64,000 bases of DNA from Citrobacter freundii ATCC 8090 = MTCC 1658 = NBRC 12681. Its GTDB lineage: Bacteria; Pseudomonadota; Gammaproteobacteria; Enterobacterales; Enterobacteriaceae. Location: assembly GCF_011064845.1 (NCBI RefSeq), contig NZ_CP049015.1, positions 2,542,001-2,606,000 of the forward strand, given 5' to 3'. The notes beneath the pieces were generated by a model, which did not search any database, had not been told where the DNA came from, and saw only the letters and a program-made list of their open reading frames with translations. The position numbers and the translations under genes were made by a program. This document shows positions 31,002 through 41,028 of this stretch, piece after piece; within the stretch, counting starts at the first letter, position 1; every line of letters begins with the position of its first letter.

Positions 31002-31033
31002 AGCCCGCTGGCAACAGCGGGCTATCCTTTCTT
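31002..31033 (+). terminator. Terminator of ompN
   Basis: AGCCCGCTG / CAGCGGGCT stem with a short loop, followed by ATCCTTTCTTT, 7 bp after the stop. Confidence 0.85.
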
Positions 31034-31141
31034 TGATAACCAATCTGTTTTATCCAGATCGAAATATTATATCTATTGTATTAAAACACGCCTTTGATAG
31101 ATGATATCTTGCATTAAGACCTGTAGTAGAGGATACCTGCA

Positions 31142-31354
31142 ATGAATCATCATCCTGTAAAATCATCCCGTATTGCATCCGTCGGCTATGACGAATCCTC
31201 TCACACGCTGGAAATTCGCTTTCACCAATTGGCTACCCTGCAATATCAGCCTGTCCCTGCCCGTATTTTTCGTGATTTCCTGAGCGTGGTCTCGAAAGGT
31301 CGATTTTACGACGGCGTAATAAAAGGCAAGTTTCCTGAAATCAAAATAAAGTGA
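31142..31354 (+). CDS. KTSC-domain protein (70 aa)
   Basis: MNHHPVKSSRIASVGYDESS: KTSC-type domain (here V-K-S-S), with the typical pattern of Ser-x-x-I-x-x-v-G-Y followed by L-E-I-R-F and a Y-x-x-V-P motif. Small soluble proteins of this kind are often encoded near nucleic-acid enzymes and have been proposed to bind RNA or lysyl-tRNA synthetase-like partners; no function is established. ATG 31142 follows AGAGGATACC. Monocistronic, 147 bp after ompN and 81 bp before uspF. Confidence 0.8.
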   Translation: MNHHPVKSSRIASVGYDESSHTLEIRFHQLATLQYQPVPARIFRDFLSVVSKGRFYDGVIKGKFPEIKIK

Positions 31355-31423
31355 TGCCAAAATGTGATCTTTGTCATTGTACATAAAGTGCCATTACGCG
31401 GTAAGCTTTAGGTGGATACTTAA

Positions 31424-31870
<447 letters not shown>

Positions 31871-31878
31871 GCTTTCAG

Positions 31879-31904
31879 GCCCGCACATCGCTGCGGGCTT
31901 TTTG
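31879..31904 (+). terminator. Terminator of uspF
   Basis: GCCCGCA / TGCGGGC, 7-bp stem and 6-nt loop, followed by TTTTTG; 8 bp after the stop. Confidence 0.92.
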
Positions 31905-32068
31905 TTTCTACCACTTATACCCCACGATTCCTGTCCTAAATGTGCTGACATTTTTCCCGCTTATCCGTACCATACACGCCACAGTTTTTATATCAGACTT
32001 CTTTTGCCGGACTATCCGGCGTGATGCATACTCTTCTGATGCCACACTATGAATTGAGCCTCTATTAA

Positions 32069-33004
32069 ATGTCGCAAAATCAAGATATTAGCAAGAAAGA
32101 ACAATACAACCTGAACAAATTGCAAAAACGTCTGCGTCGTAACGTGGGCGAAGCCATTGCCGACTTCAATATGATCGAAGACGGCGATCGCATTATGGTG
32201 TGTCTTTCCGGCGGGAAAGACAGCTATACCATGCTGGAGATCCTGCGTAATTTGCAGCAAAGCGCCCCGATCAGTTTTTCCTTGGTTGCGGTTAACCTCG
32301 ATCAAAAACAACCCGGCTTCCCAGAACACATTCTGCCGGAGTATCTGGAACAGCTGGGCGTTGAGTACAAGATTGTCGAAGAAAACACTTACGGGATCGT
32401 CAAAGACAAAATCCCTGAAGGCAAAACGACCTGCTCGCTCTGCTCTCGCCTGCGTCGCGGTATTCTGTACCGTACGGCAACCGAGTTAGGTGCCACCAAG
32501 ATTGCGCTCGGCCACCATCGCGACGACATCCTGCAAACGCTGTTTTTAAACATGTTCTACGGCGGAAAAATGAAAGGTATGCCACCGAAGCTGATGAGTG
32601 ATGACGGTAAGCACATCGTGATCCGCCCGCTAGCTTACTGCCGTGAGAAAGATATCGAGCGCTTCTCCGAAGCGAAAGGTTTCCCGATTATTCCGTGCAA
32701 TCTGTGCGGCTCACAGCCTAACCTGCAGCGTCAGGTCATTGCTGACATGCTGCGTGACTGGGACAAACGCTATCCAGGTCGGATTGAAACCATGTTCAGT
32801 GCGATGCAGAACGTTGTGCCTTCACATCTGAGCGATATCAATCTGTTCGATTTTAAAGGCATTAAGCACGGTTCAGAGGTTGTGGACGGCGGTGATTTAG
32901 CGTTCGATCGTGAAGAGATCCCGCTACAGCCTGCGGGCTGGCAGCCAGAAGAAGATGATGCTCAACTGGATGAGTTACGCCTGAACGTGGTGGAAGTGAA
33001 GTAA
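32069..33004 (+). CDS. ttcA: tRNA 2-thiocytidine(32) synthetase
   Basis: 311 aa. Makes s2C at position 32 of some tRNAs using ATP and a [4Fe-4S] cluster. PP-loop [10 protein letters not shown] near residue 48, the Cys pair CSLCSR near 122-125 and a third Cys in NLCGSQPN near 222. Intact from start to end. In E. coli K-12 the Rac prophage is integrated in this gene's region; no prophage sequence is present here. Confidence 0.96.
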   Translation: MSQNQDISKKEQYNLNKLQKRLRRNVGEAIADFNMIEDGDRIMVCLSGGKDSYTMLEILRNLQQSAPISFSLVAVNLDQKQPGFPEHILPEYLEQLGVEYKIVEENTYGIVKDKIPEGKTTCSLCSRLRRGILYRTATELGATKIALGHHRDDILQTLFLNMFYGGKMKGMPPKLMSDDGKHIVIRPLAYCREKDIERFSEAKGFPIIPCNLCGSQPNLQRQVIADMLRDWDKRYPGRIETMFSAMQNVVPSHLSDINLFDFKGIKHGSEVVDGGDLAFDREEIPLQPAGWQPEEDDAQLDELRLNVVEVK

Positions 33005-33023
33005 GTCGATTATGTAAACGCCC

Positions 33024-33065
33024 TATCAGGCCTACAACGAGCATATACCCGTTGTAGGCCTGATA
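33024..33065. repeat. BIME/REP-like inverted repeat between ttcA and dbpA
   Basis: Perfect 16-bp arms TATCAGGCCTACAACG (33024-33039) and CGTTGTAGGCCTGATA (33050-33065) around a 10-nt spacer, in the convergent gap. It can form a strong hairpin in both transcripts and probably acts as a bidirectional 3'-end element. Confidence 0.85.
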
Positions 33066-33097
33066 AGCGGAGCGCCATCAGGCACTCCAATGGGTAT

Positions 33098-34471
33098 TTA
33101 TTTCAATAAACGAACTCGGCAAGTCTTGCCTTTAATCTTACCGTTTTGCAATTGTTTCCACGCCTTGTGCGCTATGTTCTGGCGAACGGCGACATAGACG
33201 TGTGCTGGATGAACGGCAATTTTGCCGATATCGGCGCCATCCAGGCCAATATCACCGGTCAGAGCCCCCAGAACATCACCAGGACGCATTTTAGCCTTTT
33301 TGCCACCATCAATGCATAACGTCGCCATCTCTGCTTCCAGCGGCAGGATTGACACGTTAGCTGGCGCTGGCAGCCAGTTCAGCTTCAATTGCAGCATTTC
33401 AGAAAGAATATTGGCACGCTGTGCTTCTTCCGGCGCACAGAAACTAATCGCCAGACCGCTGTTACCGGCTCGCGCGGTACGTCCGATACGATGGACATGA
33501 ACCTCCGGATCCCACGCCAGTTCGAAGTTAACCACCAGTTCGAGTGATTTAATATCCAGGCCACGTGCGGCCACATCGGTGGCAACCAGAACGCGTGCGC
33601 TGCCGTTGGCAAAACGCACCAGCGTCTGGTCGCGATCGCGCTGTTCCAGATCGCCATGCAGTGAAAGTGCGCTTTGCCCCGCCTCATTCAATGCGTCACA
33701 CACGGCCTGACAGTCTTTTTTGGTGTTGCAAAAAACGACGCATGAAGCAGGCTGGTGCTGGCTGAGCAATTTTTGCAGCAGCGGAATTTTTCCGTGGCTG
33801 GAGGTTTCGAAAAACTGCTGTTCAATCGCCGGTAACGCATCGACCGTATCAATTTCAATGGTTAATGGATTTTGTTGCACCCGGCCACTGATGGCGGCAA
33901 TGGCTTCCGGCCAGGTCGCAGAAAACAGCAAGGTCTGGCGAGAAGCTGGTGCAAAGCGAATGACATCATCAATCGCATCGCTAAAGCCCATATCCAGCAT
34001 CCGGTCGGCTTCATCCATAACCAGCGTATTCAGGGCTTCCAGAGAAACGGTGCCTTTTTGCAGGTGGTCGAGTAAACGCCCCGGTGTGGCGACAATAATA
34101 TGAGGTGCATGCTGCAGAGAGTCACGCTGTGCACCAAAGGGCTGCCCACCGCATAGCGTTAAGATCTTGGTGTTTGGCAGAAAGCGCGCTAAACGACGCA
34201 GTTCACCCGCCACCTGGTCGGCAAGCTCTCGGGTTGGGCACAGTACCAGAGACTGCGTCTGAAACAGCGCGGCATCAATATGCTGTAATAGCCCAAGACC
34301 AAAAGCAGCCGTTTTGCCACTGCCGGTTTTAGCCTGCACGCGAACATCTTTCCCCGCCAGGATTGCCGGTAATGCGGCAGCCTGAACAGGCGTCATTTCA
34401 AGATAACCCAGCTCGTTAAGGTTCTCGAGTTGAGCAGCAGGTAAAACATTCAGGGTTGAAAAAGCGGTCAC
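33098..34471 (-). CDS. dbpA: ATP-dependent RNA helicase DbpA (23S rRNA-specific DEAD box)
   Basis: 457 aa, same length as E. coli DbpA. DEAD-box motifs: TPVQAAALP (Q motif), AKTGSGKT, PTRELA, DEADRMLD, SATWPE, DVAARGLD, HRIGRTARAG. The C-terminal RRM-like domain (GDVLGALTGDIGLDGADIGKI...HVYVAV) binds hairpin 92 of 23S rRNA for large-subunit assembly. The start codon is GTG at 34469-34471, as in E. coli. Confidence 0.96.
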   Translation of the reverse strand: MTAFSTLNVLPAAQLENLNELGYLEMTPVQAAALPAILAGKDVRVQAKTGSGKTAAFGLGLLQHIDAALFQTQSLVLCPTRELADQVAGELRRLARFLPNTKILTLCGGQPFGAQRDSLQHAPHIIVATPGRLLDHLQKGTVSLEALNTLVMDEADRMLDMGFSDAIDDVIRFAPASRQTLLFSATWPEAIAAISGRVQQNPLTIEIDTVDALPAIEQQFFETSSHGKIPLLQKLLSQHQPASCVVFCNTKKDCQAVCDALNEAGQSALSLHGDLEQRDRDQTLVRFANGSARVLVATDVAARGLDIKSLELVVNFELAWDPEVHVHRIGRTARAGNSGLAISFCAPEEAQRANILSEMLQLKLNWLPAPANVSILPLEAEMATLCIDGGKKAKMRPGDVLGALTGDIGLDGADIGKIAVHPAHVYVAVRQNIAHKAWKQLQNGKIKGKTCRVRLLK

Positions 34472-34499
34472 AATTTAATCTCGCGGTAAAAACTCACAT

Positions 34500-34667
34500 T
34501 CAGCAGGCGCGTATCCTCGCAGATCTACGCCCACGATGCGACAATTTAATAGGTTCTTCATCCGGCGGCGGATCCGGCATTGGCTGCGGACGAGGAATGG
34601 GATCGGGAATGGGAACCGGGTCAGTCGGGAGCGAATCCGTGTGCGCAGTTGCAATCAGACAGGTCAT
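34500..34667 (-). CDS. Proline-rich microprotein (55 aa)
   Basis: MTCLIATAHTDSLPTDPVPI continues with repeated P-x-P pairs (PDPIPRPQPMPDPPPDEEP) and a basic tail KLSHRGRRSARIRAC. ATG 34665-34667 is preceded by TGGAGGAG 5 nt away, an excellent ribosome binding site. The gene ends 28 bp before the GTG of dbpA on the same strand, so it may lead the dbpA transcript. I recall a similar Pro-rich small protein in E. coli at the same place (possibly the one called ynaL; name not verified). Function unknown. Confidence 0.75.
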   Translation of the reverse strand: MTCLIATAHTDSLPTDPVPIPDPIPRPQPMPDPPPDEEPIKLSHRGRRSARIRAC

Positions 34668-34725
34668 ATACTCCTCCAGTCATTCAGGTTGACTCTTTTA
34701 GGGTAGACGCTGATTTCCTGCAGGC

Positions 34726-34847
34726 AAAAAAAAGCCGACTAATCTAAGTCGGCGTCGTACGAATCAATTGTGCTATGCAGTAATTCAAAAAAGGAAGTAA
34801 GACAATATGGAGCGCAACGCCCATCGCTTGACGTTGCATTCACCTGC
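34726..34847 (-). ncRNA. fnrS: FnrS, FNR-activated anaerobic small RNA
   Basis: 122 nt, the E. coli FnrS length, located between zntB and dbpA as in E. coli. It begins GCAGGTGAATGCAACGTC and ends with terminator GCCGACTTAGATTAGTCGGC plus TTTTTTTT (34726-34733). Hfq-dependent sRNA that represses aerobic-metabolism genes (sodB, maeA, gpmA, folE/X in E. coli) on the shift to anaerobiosis. A plausible -10 (TATCTC, about 34853-34858) and an FNR site lie upstream. Confidence 0.96.
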
Positions 34848-34882
34848 GAGAGAGATATTGCCCCGAATAGGTAGATGGTTTA

Positions 34883-34896
34883 TTGACCTCGCTCAA
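34883..34896 (-). promoter_or_regulatory. FNR box of the fnrS promoter
   Basis: TTGACCTCGCTCAA (plus-strand reading; the site is nearly symmetric), near the consensus TTGAT-N4-ATCAA, centred about 42 bp upstream of the fnrS 5' end. This is the class II activator position expected for FNR. Confidence 0.85.
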
Positions 34897-34942
34897 AATT
34901 CAGGACGTTTTCATGCGCAAAAGTCACTAAAAAACGTTGTTG

Positions 34943-35956
<1,014 letters not shown>

Positions 35957-36036
35957 TTAGTCTAGCCGTCAGAATATGTTAAGCAATATCTCATTGTCCC
36001 ATTGTGCTGAAATGACTCATAAAAGTATCTGATAAC

Positions 36037-36064
36037 AAAAAAAGCGCCGACAAATGTGGCGCTT
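36037..36064 (-). terminator. Terminator of the chemoreceptor gene
   Basis: On the minus strand AAGCGCC...GGCGCTT followed by TTTTTTT-like run (plus-strand A7 at 36037-36043); 7-bp stem. It stands between the receptor gene and zntB. Confidence 0.88.
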
Positions 36065-36080
36065 GTTGCGAGGCACCCTG

Positions 36081-37190
36081 TTAAGCCCGCTGGCGTCTCT
36101 CAGATTCAAAAGCGTGACTTAAACGAAACTTGTGCGTTCGCGACTGGAGGTCAGTCACTTGATTTTTCAGAATATCCGAAGAGTCAGACAGTTCATCCAC
36201 CATAATGGCGTTACTCTGGGTAACGTTTTCCAGTTCCGCGAGCGCATGAGTAATACTGATGATCCCTTTCTCCTGCTCCTGCGTAGTGGTTAATATCTCG
36301 CCCATCAGTTGGTTTAATTGCCCGGCACCACCAACAATATCCTGCATATTTTTTTCAGCTTCACGCACAATAGCCGCACCTTGCTGAACGTTTTCATGAG
36401 TTTGGGCAATCAGATGTTTAATATTCTTAGCGGCATCTGCGCTACGGTGCGCGAGCATTCGTACCTCTCCGGCCACCACGGAAAAACCTTTGCCATGTTC
36501 TCCCGCTCTCGCCGCTTCTACGGCGGCATTCAATGCCAGAATATTTGTCTGGAATGCAATACCATCTATCAGGGTAATAATTTCTGTCATCTGCTGGGCG
36601 CACTCGGTGATCGACTGCATATTGGTTGCGACCTGCACCATTAAATCACCGCCCTGCCGGGCAGATAGTGTTGCAATATTGGCCTTAGCACTCGCCATTT
36701 GCGTATTCTCTGCATTGTTACGCGTGCTGACCGCTATTTCATCCATGTTGGCAGCCGTTTGCATTAATGCTCCGGATTGCTGCTCTGTTTTTACTGATAA
36801 CTCAGCGCTGCGTTCCGCGAGCTGTTCAGAGAGCGCCATCGCCGTTTGTGAAGATGTTCTGATCTCATTAACGAGTGTTGAAATATTACTTGATAAACTA
36901 TTAATGCCCGGTATTAATCTTCCCGCACAGTTATTGCCAAACTCTGGAATACTAATCGCCAGATTCCCGGAGGTTACCTCCTCAATGCTTCTTTTAACCG
37001 TATTAATTGGCACGACCAAATATTTCGTCATGTACCACCACAAACATAATATAGAAGTAAAACTGACCAAATTAGTTCCAATGATAATTACCGGGGGAGC
37101 AGAAAATATCATTTCAAAAACATTCAGAGCGACCGCCGTAATGAGCAGAAATAAAATAATAAAGGTTCTGACGCTAATATCATTTAACAT
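36081..37190 (-). CDS. Methyl-accepting chemotaxis protein without periplasmic sensing domain
   Basis: 369 aa. Two adjacent transmembrane helices (about residues 8-29 and 34-53) separated by only a few residues, so no periplasmic ligand-binding domain. A HAMP-type linker follows (LVVPINTVKRSIEEVTSGNL), then a standard signalling domain with the hairpin tip DGIAFQTNILALNAAVEAARAGEHGKGFSVVAGEVR. It probably senses an intracellular or membrane-associated cue. A similar gene lies beside zntB in Salmonella; E. coli K-12 lacks it. No NWETF-type CheR-docking tail is seen (ends ESERRQRA). Confidence 0.9.
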   Translation of the reverse strand: MLNDISVRTFIILFLLITAVALNVFEMIFSAPPVIIIGTNLVSFTSILCLWWYMTKYLVVPINTVKRSIEEVTSGNLAISIPEFGNNCAGRLIPGINSLSSNISTLVNEIRTSSQTAMALSEQLAERSAELSVKTEQQSGALMQTAANMDEIAVSTRNNAENTQMASAKANIATLSARQGGDLMVQVATNMQSITECAQQMTEIITLIDGIAFQTNILALNAAVEAARAGEHGKGFSVVAGEVRMLAHRSADAAKNIKHLIAQTHENVQQGAAIVREAEKNMQDIVGGAGQLNQLMGEILTTTQEQEKGIISITHALAELENVTQSNAIMVDELSDSSDILKNQVTDLQSRTHKFRLSHAFESERRQRA

Positions 37191-37601
37191 TTTAGTCCTG
37201 TGCGCTAAGAAATAACGTGGATATTATTTTTTATAGCATCTGCAATGCAGATTTCCATAACGCGGAGACGAAAGACGAACTTTCAATGAGAGTCTGCAAT
37301 CCTTTCACTTAAGACAGGTAATTACACTATTAGTTTACATTAACCAGGTGTTTTATCCTGCAAAGGATGAGACTGGCGCTTGTCGTTAGATTATTGTGAT
37401 GACAAGCACGTCGTGTGCATAAAATGCACAGAATTATAAATCTTATGAATATTTGTATAAGTAAAGGTCTATCATTTTCGATGTTTGCCCCTTCCCTCTA
37501 ATAGTCATTGTAAAAACACAAGAACATCCCAGGTTTTATCAGGTTAACTGGACAAAACCTGCTAAATTTATCATCACGTCTTTTTTTTGATAGGTAGTAA
37601 G
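37191..37601. other. 411-bp intergenic region between divergent chemoreceptor and MHYT-GGDEF-EAL genes
   Basis: AT-rich control region for two divergent signalling genes. No convincing ORF with a ribosome binding site was found. It contains two perfect short palindromes: ATCTGCA-A-TGCAGAT (37238-37252), near the receptor start, and TGTGCAT-AAA-ATGCACA (37414-37430). No clear sigma-28 flagellar promoter (TAAA-N15-GCCGATAA) was seen. Confidence 0.6.
37414..37430. promoter_or_regulatory. Perfect palindrome, possible operator
   Basis: TGTGCAT-AAA-ATGCACA, 7-bp arms, 172 bp upstream of the MHYT-GGDEF-EAL start. Its symmetry suggests a dimeric repressor or activator site; the binding protein is unknown. 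Confidence 0.4.
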
Positions 37602-39716
37602 ATGTTGCACGTGTCGTGGGACCCTGTATTGATTGGGATTTCCTTTATTGTCGCGTTTATTGCCTCCTTTATTGCCCTCGACAGTGCGGGCAAAGTGGCA
37701 ATTTCCAGCAGACGTGAATCTACCTTCTGGCGACTCTCTGGCGGCGCTACGCTGGGTATGGGGATCTGGTCGATGCATTTTATCGGTATGCTGGCCATGA
37801 AAATGAGTATGCCAATAAATTACCATTTATCCCTCACCGCGTTTTCGTTCTTTATTGCGCTCATTTCTGCGACAGTCGCCATCAATATCGCCATTTCTGG
37901 TAATACGCTATCAACAAAACGCCTGCTCATTGCTACCAGCATATTAAGTGCCGGTGTTGTTACAATGCACTACGTTGGTATGTATGCCGTTATCGAACAT
38001 GTGGCTATTACCTGGGATCGCTCGCTGATCCTGCTCTCCGTGATTATTGCCGTCGCTGCGTCTGGCGTGGGTTTGTGGCTGGCCTTTCACTTACGCCAAA
38101 ATAGCCGTCGAGCGCTAATAAATCGGCTTATTGCTGCCTTTATTATGGCGCTGGCAATAGCCTCTATGCATTACACCGGTATGGGAGCAGCTACGTTCAC
38201 CCATTTTGGACACACTGCGCACGATGGTCTCAGCACGCTGGAACTTTCTATCTGGGTCTGCGCCGTCACGCTTGTTATTTTGGGGATCATGCTGGTGGTT
38301 TCGATGGTGGATTCGCAACTCCGTACCTCCCGACTGGCTGACAATCTGCATCAGTTGAACTGCCAGCTTGAACATCAGGTTCACTTCGACGCGCTGACCG
38401 GTCTCGCTAATCGTACACAAATAGACACCTGCTTACTGGCCTGCCTGCGGCATTCTAAACTGCATCAGCAGCATTTCGCGTTGGTATTTATCGACCTCGA
38501 TCGTTTTAAAGTCGTTAACGATACCTGGGGACATCACATTGGCGATCAGCTACTGATAGCCAGTACACAGCGAATCTTCACTTGCCTTGATGACTCAATG
38601 ACGCTGGCAAGACTAGGGGGCGATGAATTTATCCTGCTGGTTCCAGACTGCAACCAGCAGGATATCTCCGCCCTGCTGACGCGGATTGCCGATGTGATCG
38701 GTGAACCCTTTACCTTGTTCGAACATACCATTCGGGTTTCGTTAAGTGCGGGGAGCAGTATTTACCCTGAGCATGGCTCAACGCTGCATGAGCTAAAAGT
38801 GAAGGCCGATATGGCGATGTATCATGTCAAACAGGCGGGCAGAAACGGCTGGGCTATTTATCATCCGGAAATGGAAGCTATCGCGGATACACCGCCGACA
38901 TTTTTACAAGAATTGTCGCAAGCGCTTGAACGCAACCAGTTTGAGCTATGGTATCAGCCTAAATATACCGCTGGAGATCATTCCCTGACCGGTTTTGAAG
39001 CATTATTACGCTGGCATCATCCGGAACGCGGCATGCTGCTGCCAGCCGAATTTCTTTCTGCGTTGGAAGATACGGGCCTGATTATTCCCGTTGGGAAATG
39101 GGTTATCCAGCAGGCATGCCTGCAGTTGCATCAATGGAAATTACAGGGAAATACAGAATGGACGCTCGCCGTTAACCTCTCACCCGCCCAGTTTGAACAG
39201 CATGATATTATTGATGTTGTTTGTAATGCCCTGGCGCAGTATCAACTGTCACCTGCCTGCCTCACGCTGGAACTCACTGAAAGCACCGCCCTTAAAAATT
39301 TGAAACGCAGTGTGGAAGTCCTGAATGCTTTTTCTGCTTTGGGGATCACCGTATCTATTGATGATTTCGGTACAGGTTATTCAAATATATTGATGCTGAA
39401 GTCTCTTCCGGCGCGCGAATTAAAAATTGACAGGATATTTGTCAAAGATATCAGCGAGAACAGCAAAAACACAAAAATTGTGTCTACCATTATTGACATA
39501 GCTCACTCCATGAATATGCGTGTGGTGGCAGAAGGAATAGAAACCCAGGAACAGGAAATACTCCTTACTCAGATGGGGTGTAGCATGCTGCAAGGTTTCT
39601 TGTTTGCAAAACCGCTGCCAGCACATAAGATTCATGAATTGATACAACAAGAAAACAGCATCAAGCAAAAGCCAGTTGTACCCCCCTTGTCTCACCGACA
39701 ATCAATAACATTGTGA
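37602..39716 (+). CDS. MHYT-GGDEF-EAL membrane c-di-GMP signalling protein
   Basis: 704 aa from ATG 37602, chosen over the TTG at 37587 because TAGGTAG lies just upstream. The N-terminal MHYT sensor has seven predicted helices with three motifs, MHFIGM, MHYVGM and MHYTGM, that are thought to bind copper and sense O2, CO or NO. The GGDEF domain has an intact GGDEF but no RxxD inhibitory site. The EAL domain is complete: FEALLRW, N in NLSPAQF, LTES, DDFGTGYSN, LKIDRIF, EGIET. Both activities are therefore possible. It precedes dgcM by 67 bp on the same strand. Confidence 0.93.
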   Translation: MLHVSWDPVLIGISFIVAFIASFIALDSAGKVAISSRRESTFWRLSGGATLGMGIWSMHFIGMLAMKMSMPINYHLSLTAFSFFIALISATVAINIAISGNTLSTKRLLIATSILSAGVVTMHYVGMYAVIEHVAITWDRSLILLSVIIAVAASGVGLWLAFHLRQNSRRALINRLIAAFIMALAIASMHYTGMGAATFTHFGHTAHDGLSTLELSIWVCAVTLVILGIMLVVSMVDSQLRTSRLADNLHQLNCQLEHQVHFDALTGLANRTQIDTCLLACLRHSKLHQQHFALVFIDLDRFKVVNDTWGHHIGDQLLIASTQRIFTCLDDSMTLARLGGDEFILLVPDCNQQDISALLTRIADVIGEPFTLFEHTIRVSLSAGSSIYPEHGSTLHELKVKADMAMYHVKQAGRNGWAIYHPEMEAIADTPPTFLQELSQALERNQFELWYQPKYTAGDHSLTGFEALLRWHHPERGMLLPAEFLSALEDTGLIIPVGKWVIQQACLQLHQWKLQGNTEWTLAVNLSPAQFEQHDIIDVVCNALAQYQLSPACLTLELTESTALKNLKRSVEVLNAFSALGITVSIDDFGTGYSNILMLKSLPARELKIDRIFVKDISENSKNTKIVSTIIDIAHSMNMRVVAEGIETQEQEILLTQMGCSMLQGFLFAKPLPAHKIHELIQQENSIKQKPVVPPLSHRQSITL

Positions 39717-39783
39717 GACGTAATATCTAAAAATATTCGCCATTTAACAGGCAACACAGCAGATAAAGATAACGGGATTATCG

Positions 39784-41016
39784 ATGAGCACAACCGAGCT
39801 GCATTCACTGGATTTATTAACCTTTCCGGTGTGGATTGTTTTGCCACATACCGAAGAGCTGGTGTTCGCTAATAACGTTGCACGGGAGCTAATGCAGGGT
39901 CTCTGTTTTTCCCCGCTCCGCAAGGGAACATTTTCAACGCATGCTCAAAATGACTTAACCATGTATCTCAGCGACTTGCGAAATCATCACCATGTAGTGG
40001 AAATTCTCACGGTTTACCGCGACGGTGAAGAGATTGCGATGGCAAGTCGCCTTTCCATTAAACCCCTGCCTGGCATGGGTGAAGTCATCCTTTTCGAAGG
40101 CATTGAGACGCCTACTGCACAAGGTCTGAAAGCGAGCCGTTCAGCAACCTATCAGCGGAAAAAGCAGGGATTTTATGCACGCTTCTTCCAGACTAATTCC
40201 GCGCCAATGTTACTTATTGATCCGTCACGCGATGGGTTGATCGTGGATGCAAACCTCAGTGCGCTCAATTTTTATGGATACACTCATGATGTGATGTGTC
40301 AGAAACATACATGGGAAATCAATATGCTGGGCCGCCATATACTTCCAGTGATGCATGAAATCGCCCATCTGCCCGGCGGCCATAAACCTTTGCATTTTGT
40401 CCATAAACTGGCTGATGGGACTTCCCGTCATGTGCAAACCTACGCCGGACCGATCGAAATTTACGGTAATAAACTGATGTTGTGCATTATTCATGACATT
40501 ACCGAACAAAAGCGGCTGGAACAGGAGCTGGAGCGTGCGGCCCTGCGAGATGTTTTAACGGGATTACTTAACCGCCGACATTTTTATCAGGTAACCGAGC
40601 CGGAGCAGACGCAAGCGATATCATTGACGCAGGACTACAGCCTGTTGTTGATCGATACGGATCGCTTTAAAAGCATTAACGATCTGTTTGGCCATTTAAA
40701 AGGCGACGAAGTGCTTTGTGCTCTGGCACGCACCCTGGAATCCTGTGCGCGAAAAGACGATCTTATTTTTCGCTGGGGTGGTGAAGAGTTTGTGCTGCTC
40801 CTGCCGCGAACGTCGCTGGATGTCGCTCTCAACCTAGCAGAAGTGATCCGTGCAACAGTGGCAAAGGTGACTCTCCCTGGCCTTCCCCGCTTTACCGTCA
40901 GCATTGGTGTAGCACGGCACGAAACAAATGAAAGTATCGATGAGTTATTCAAACGTGTTGACGACGCGTTGTACAAAGCCAAGAACGAAGGCAGGAACAG
41001 AGTGCTGGCCGCCTGA
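39784..41016 (+). CDS. dgcM: Diguanylate cyclase DgcM (PAS-GGDEF)
   Basis: 410 aa (E. coli DgcM/YdaM 410). N-terminal sensor region and a PAS domain (APMLLIDPSRDGLIVDANLSAL) followed by PAC, then GGDEF with active GGEEF and an RKDD inhibitory site five residues before it. In E. coli, DgcM is a local c-di-GMP source that works with PdeR and the regulator MlrA to switch on csgD and curli. Followed convergently by smrA after 12 bp. Confidence 0.95.
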   Translation: MSTTELHSLDLLTFPVWIVLPHTEELVFANNVARELMQGLCFSPLRKGTFSTHAQNDLTMYLSDLRNHHHVVEILTVYRDGEEIAMASRLSIKPLPGMGEVILFEGIETPTAQGLKASRSATYQRKKQGFYARFFQTNSAPMLLIDPSRDGLIVDANLSALNFYGYTHDVMCQKHTWEINMLGRHILPVMHEIAHLPGGHKPLHFVHKLADGTSRHVQTYAGPIEIYGNKLMLCIIHDITEQKRLEQELERAALRDVLTGLLNRRHFYQVTEPEQTQAISLTQDYSLLLIDTDRFKSINDLFGHLKGDEVLCALARTLESCARKDDLIFRWGGEEFVLLLPRTSLDVALNLAEVIRATVAKVTLPGLPRFTVSIGVARHETNESIDELFKRVDDALYKAKNEGRNRVLAA

Positions 41017-41028
41017 TGTTTACGTCGT

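Noticed and set aside
36081..37190. Aer- or Tsr-type receptor
   Set aside because: No PAS domain, no periplasmic four-helix bundle and no C-terminal NWETF pentapeptide.
36490..37215. 241-codon plus-strand frame over the chemoreceptor gene
   Set aside because: The minus strand encodes an unmistakable MCP signalling domain; the plus frame is Ser/Ala/Ile-rich shadow without a ribosome binding site.
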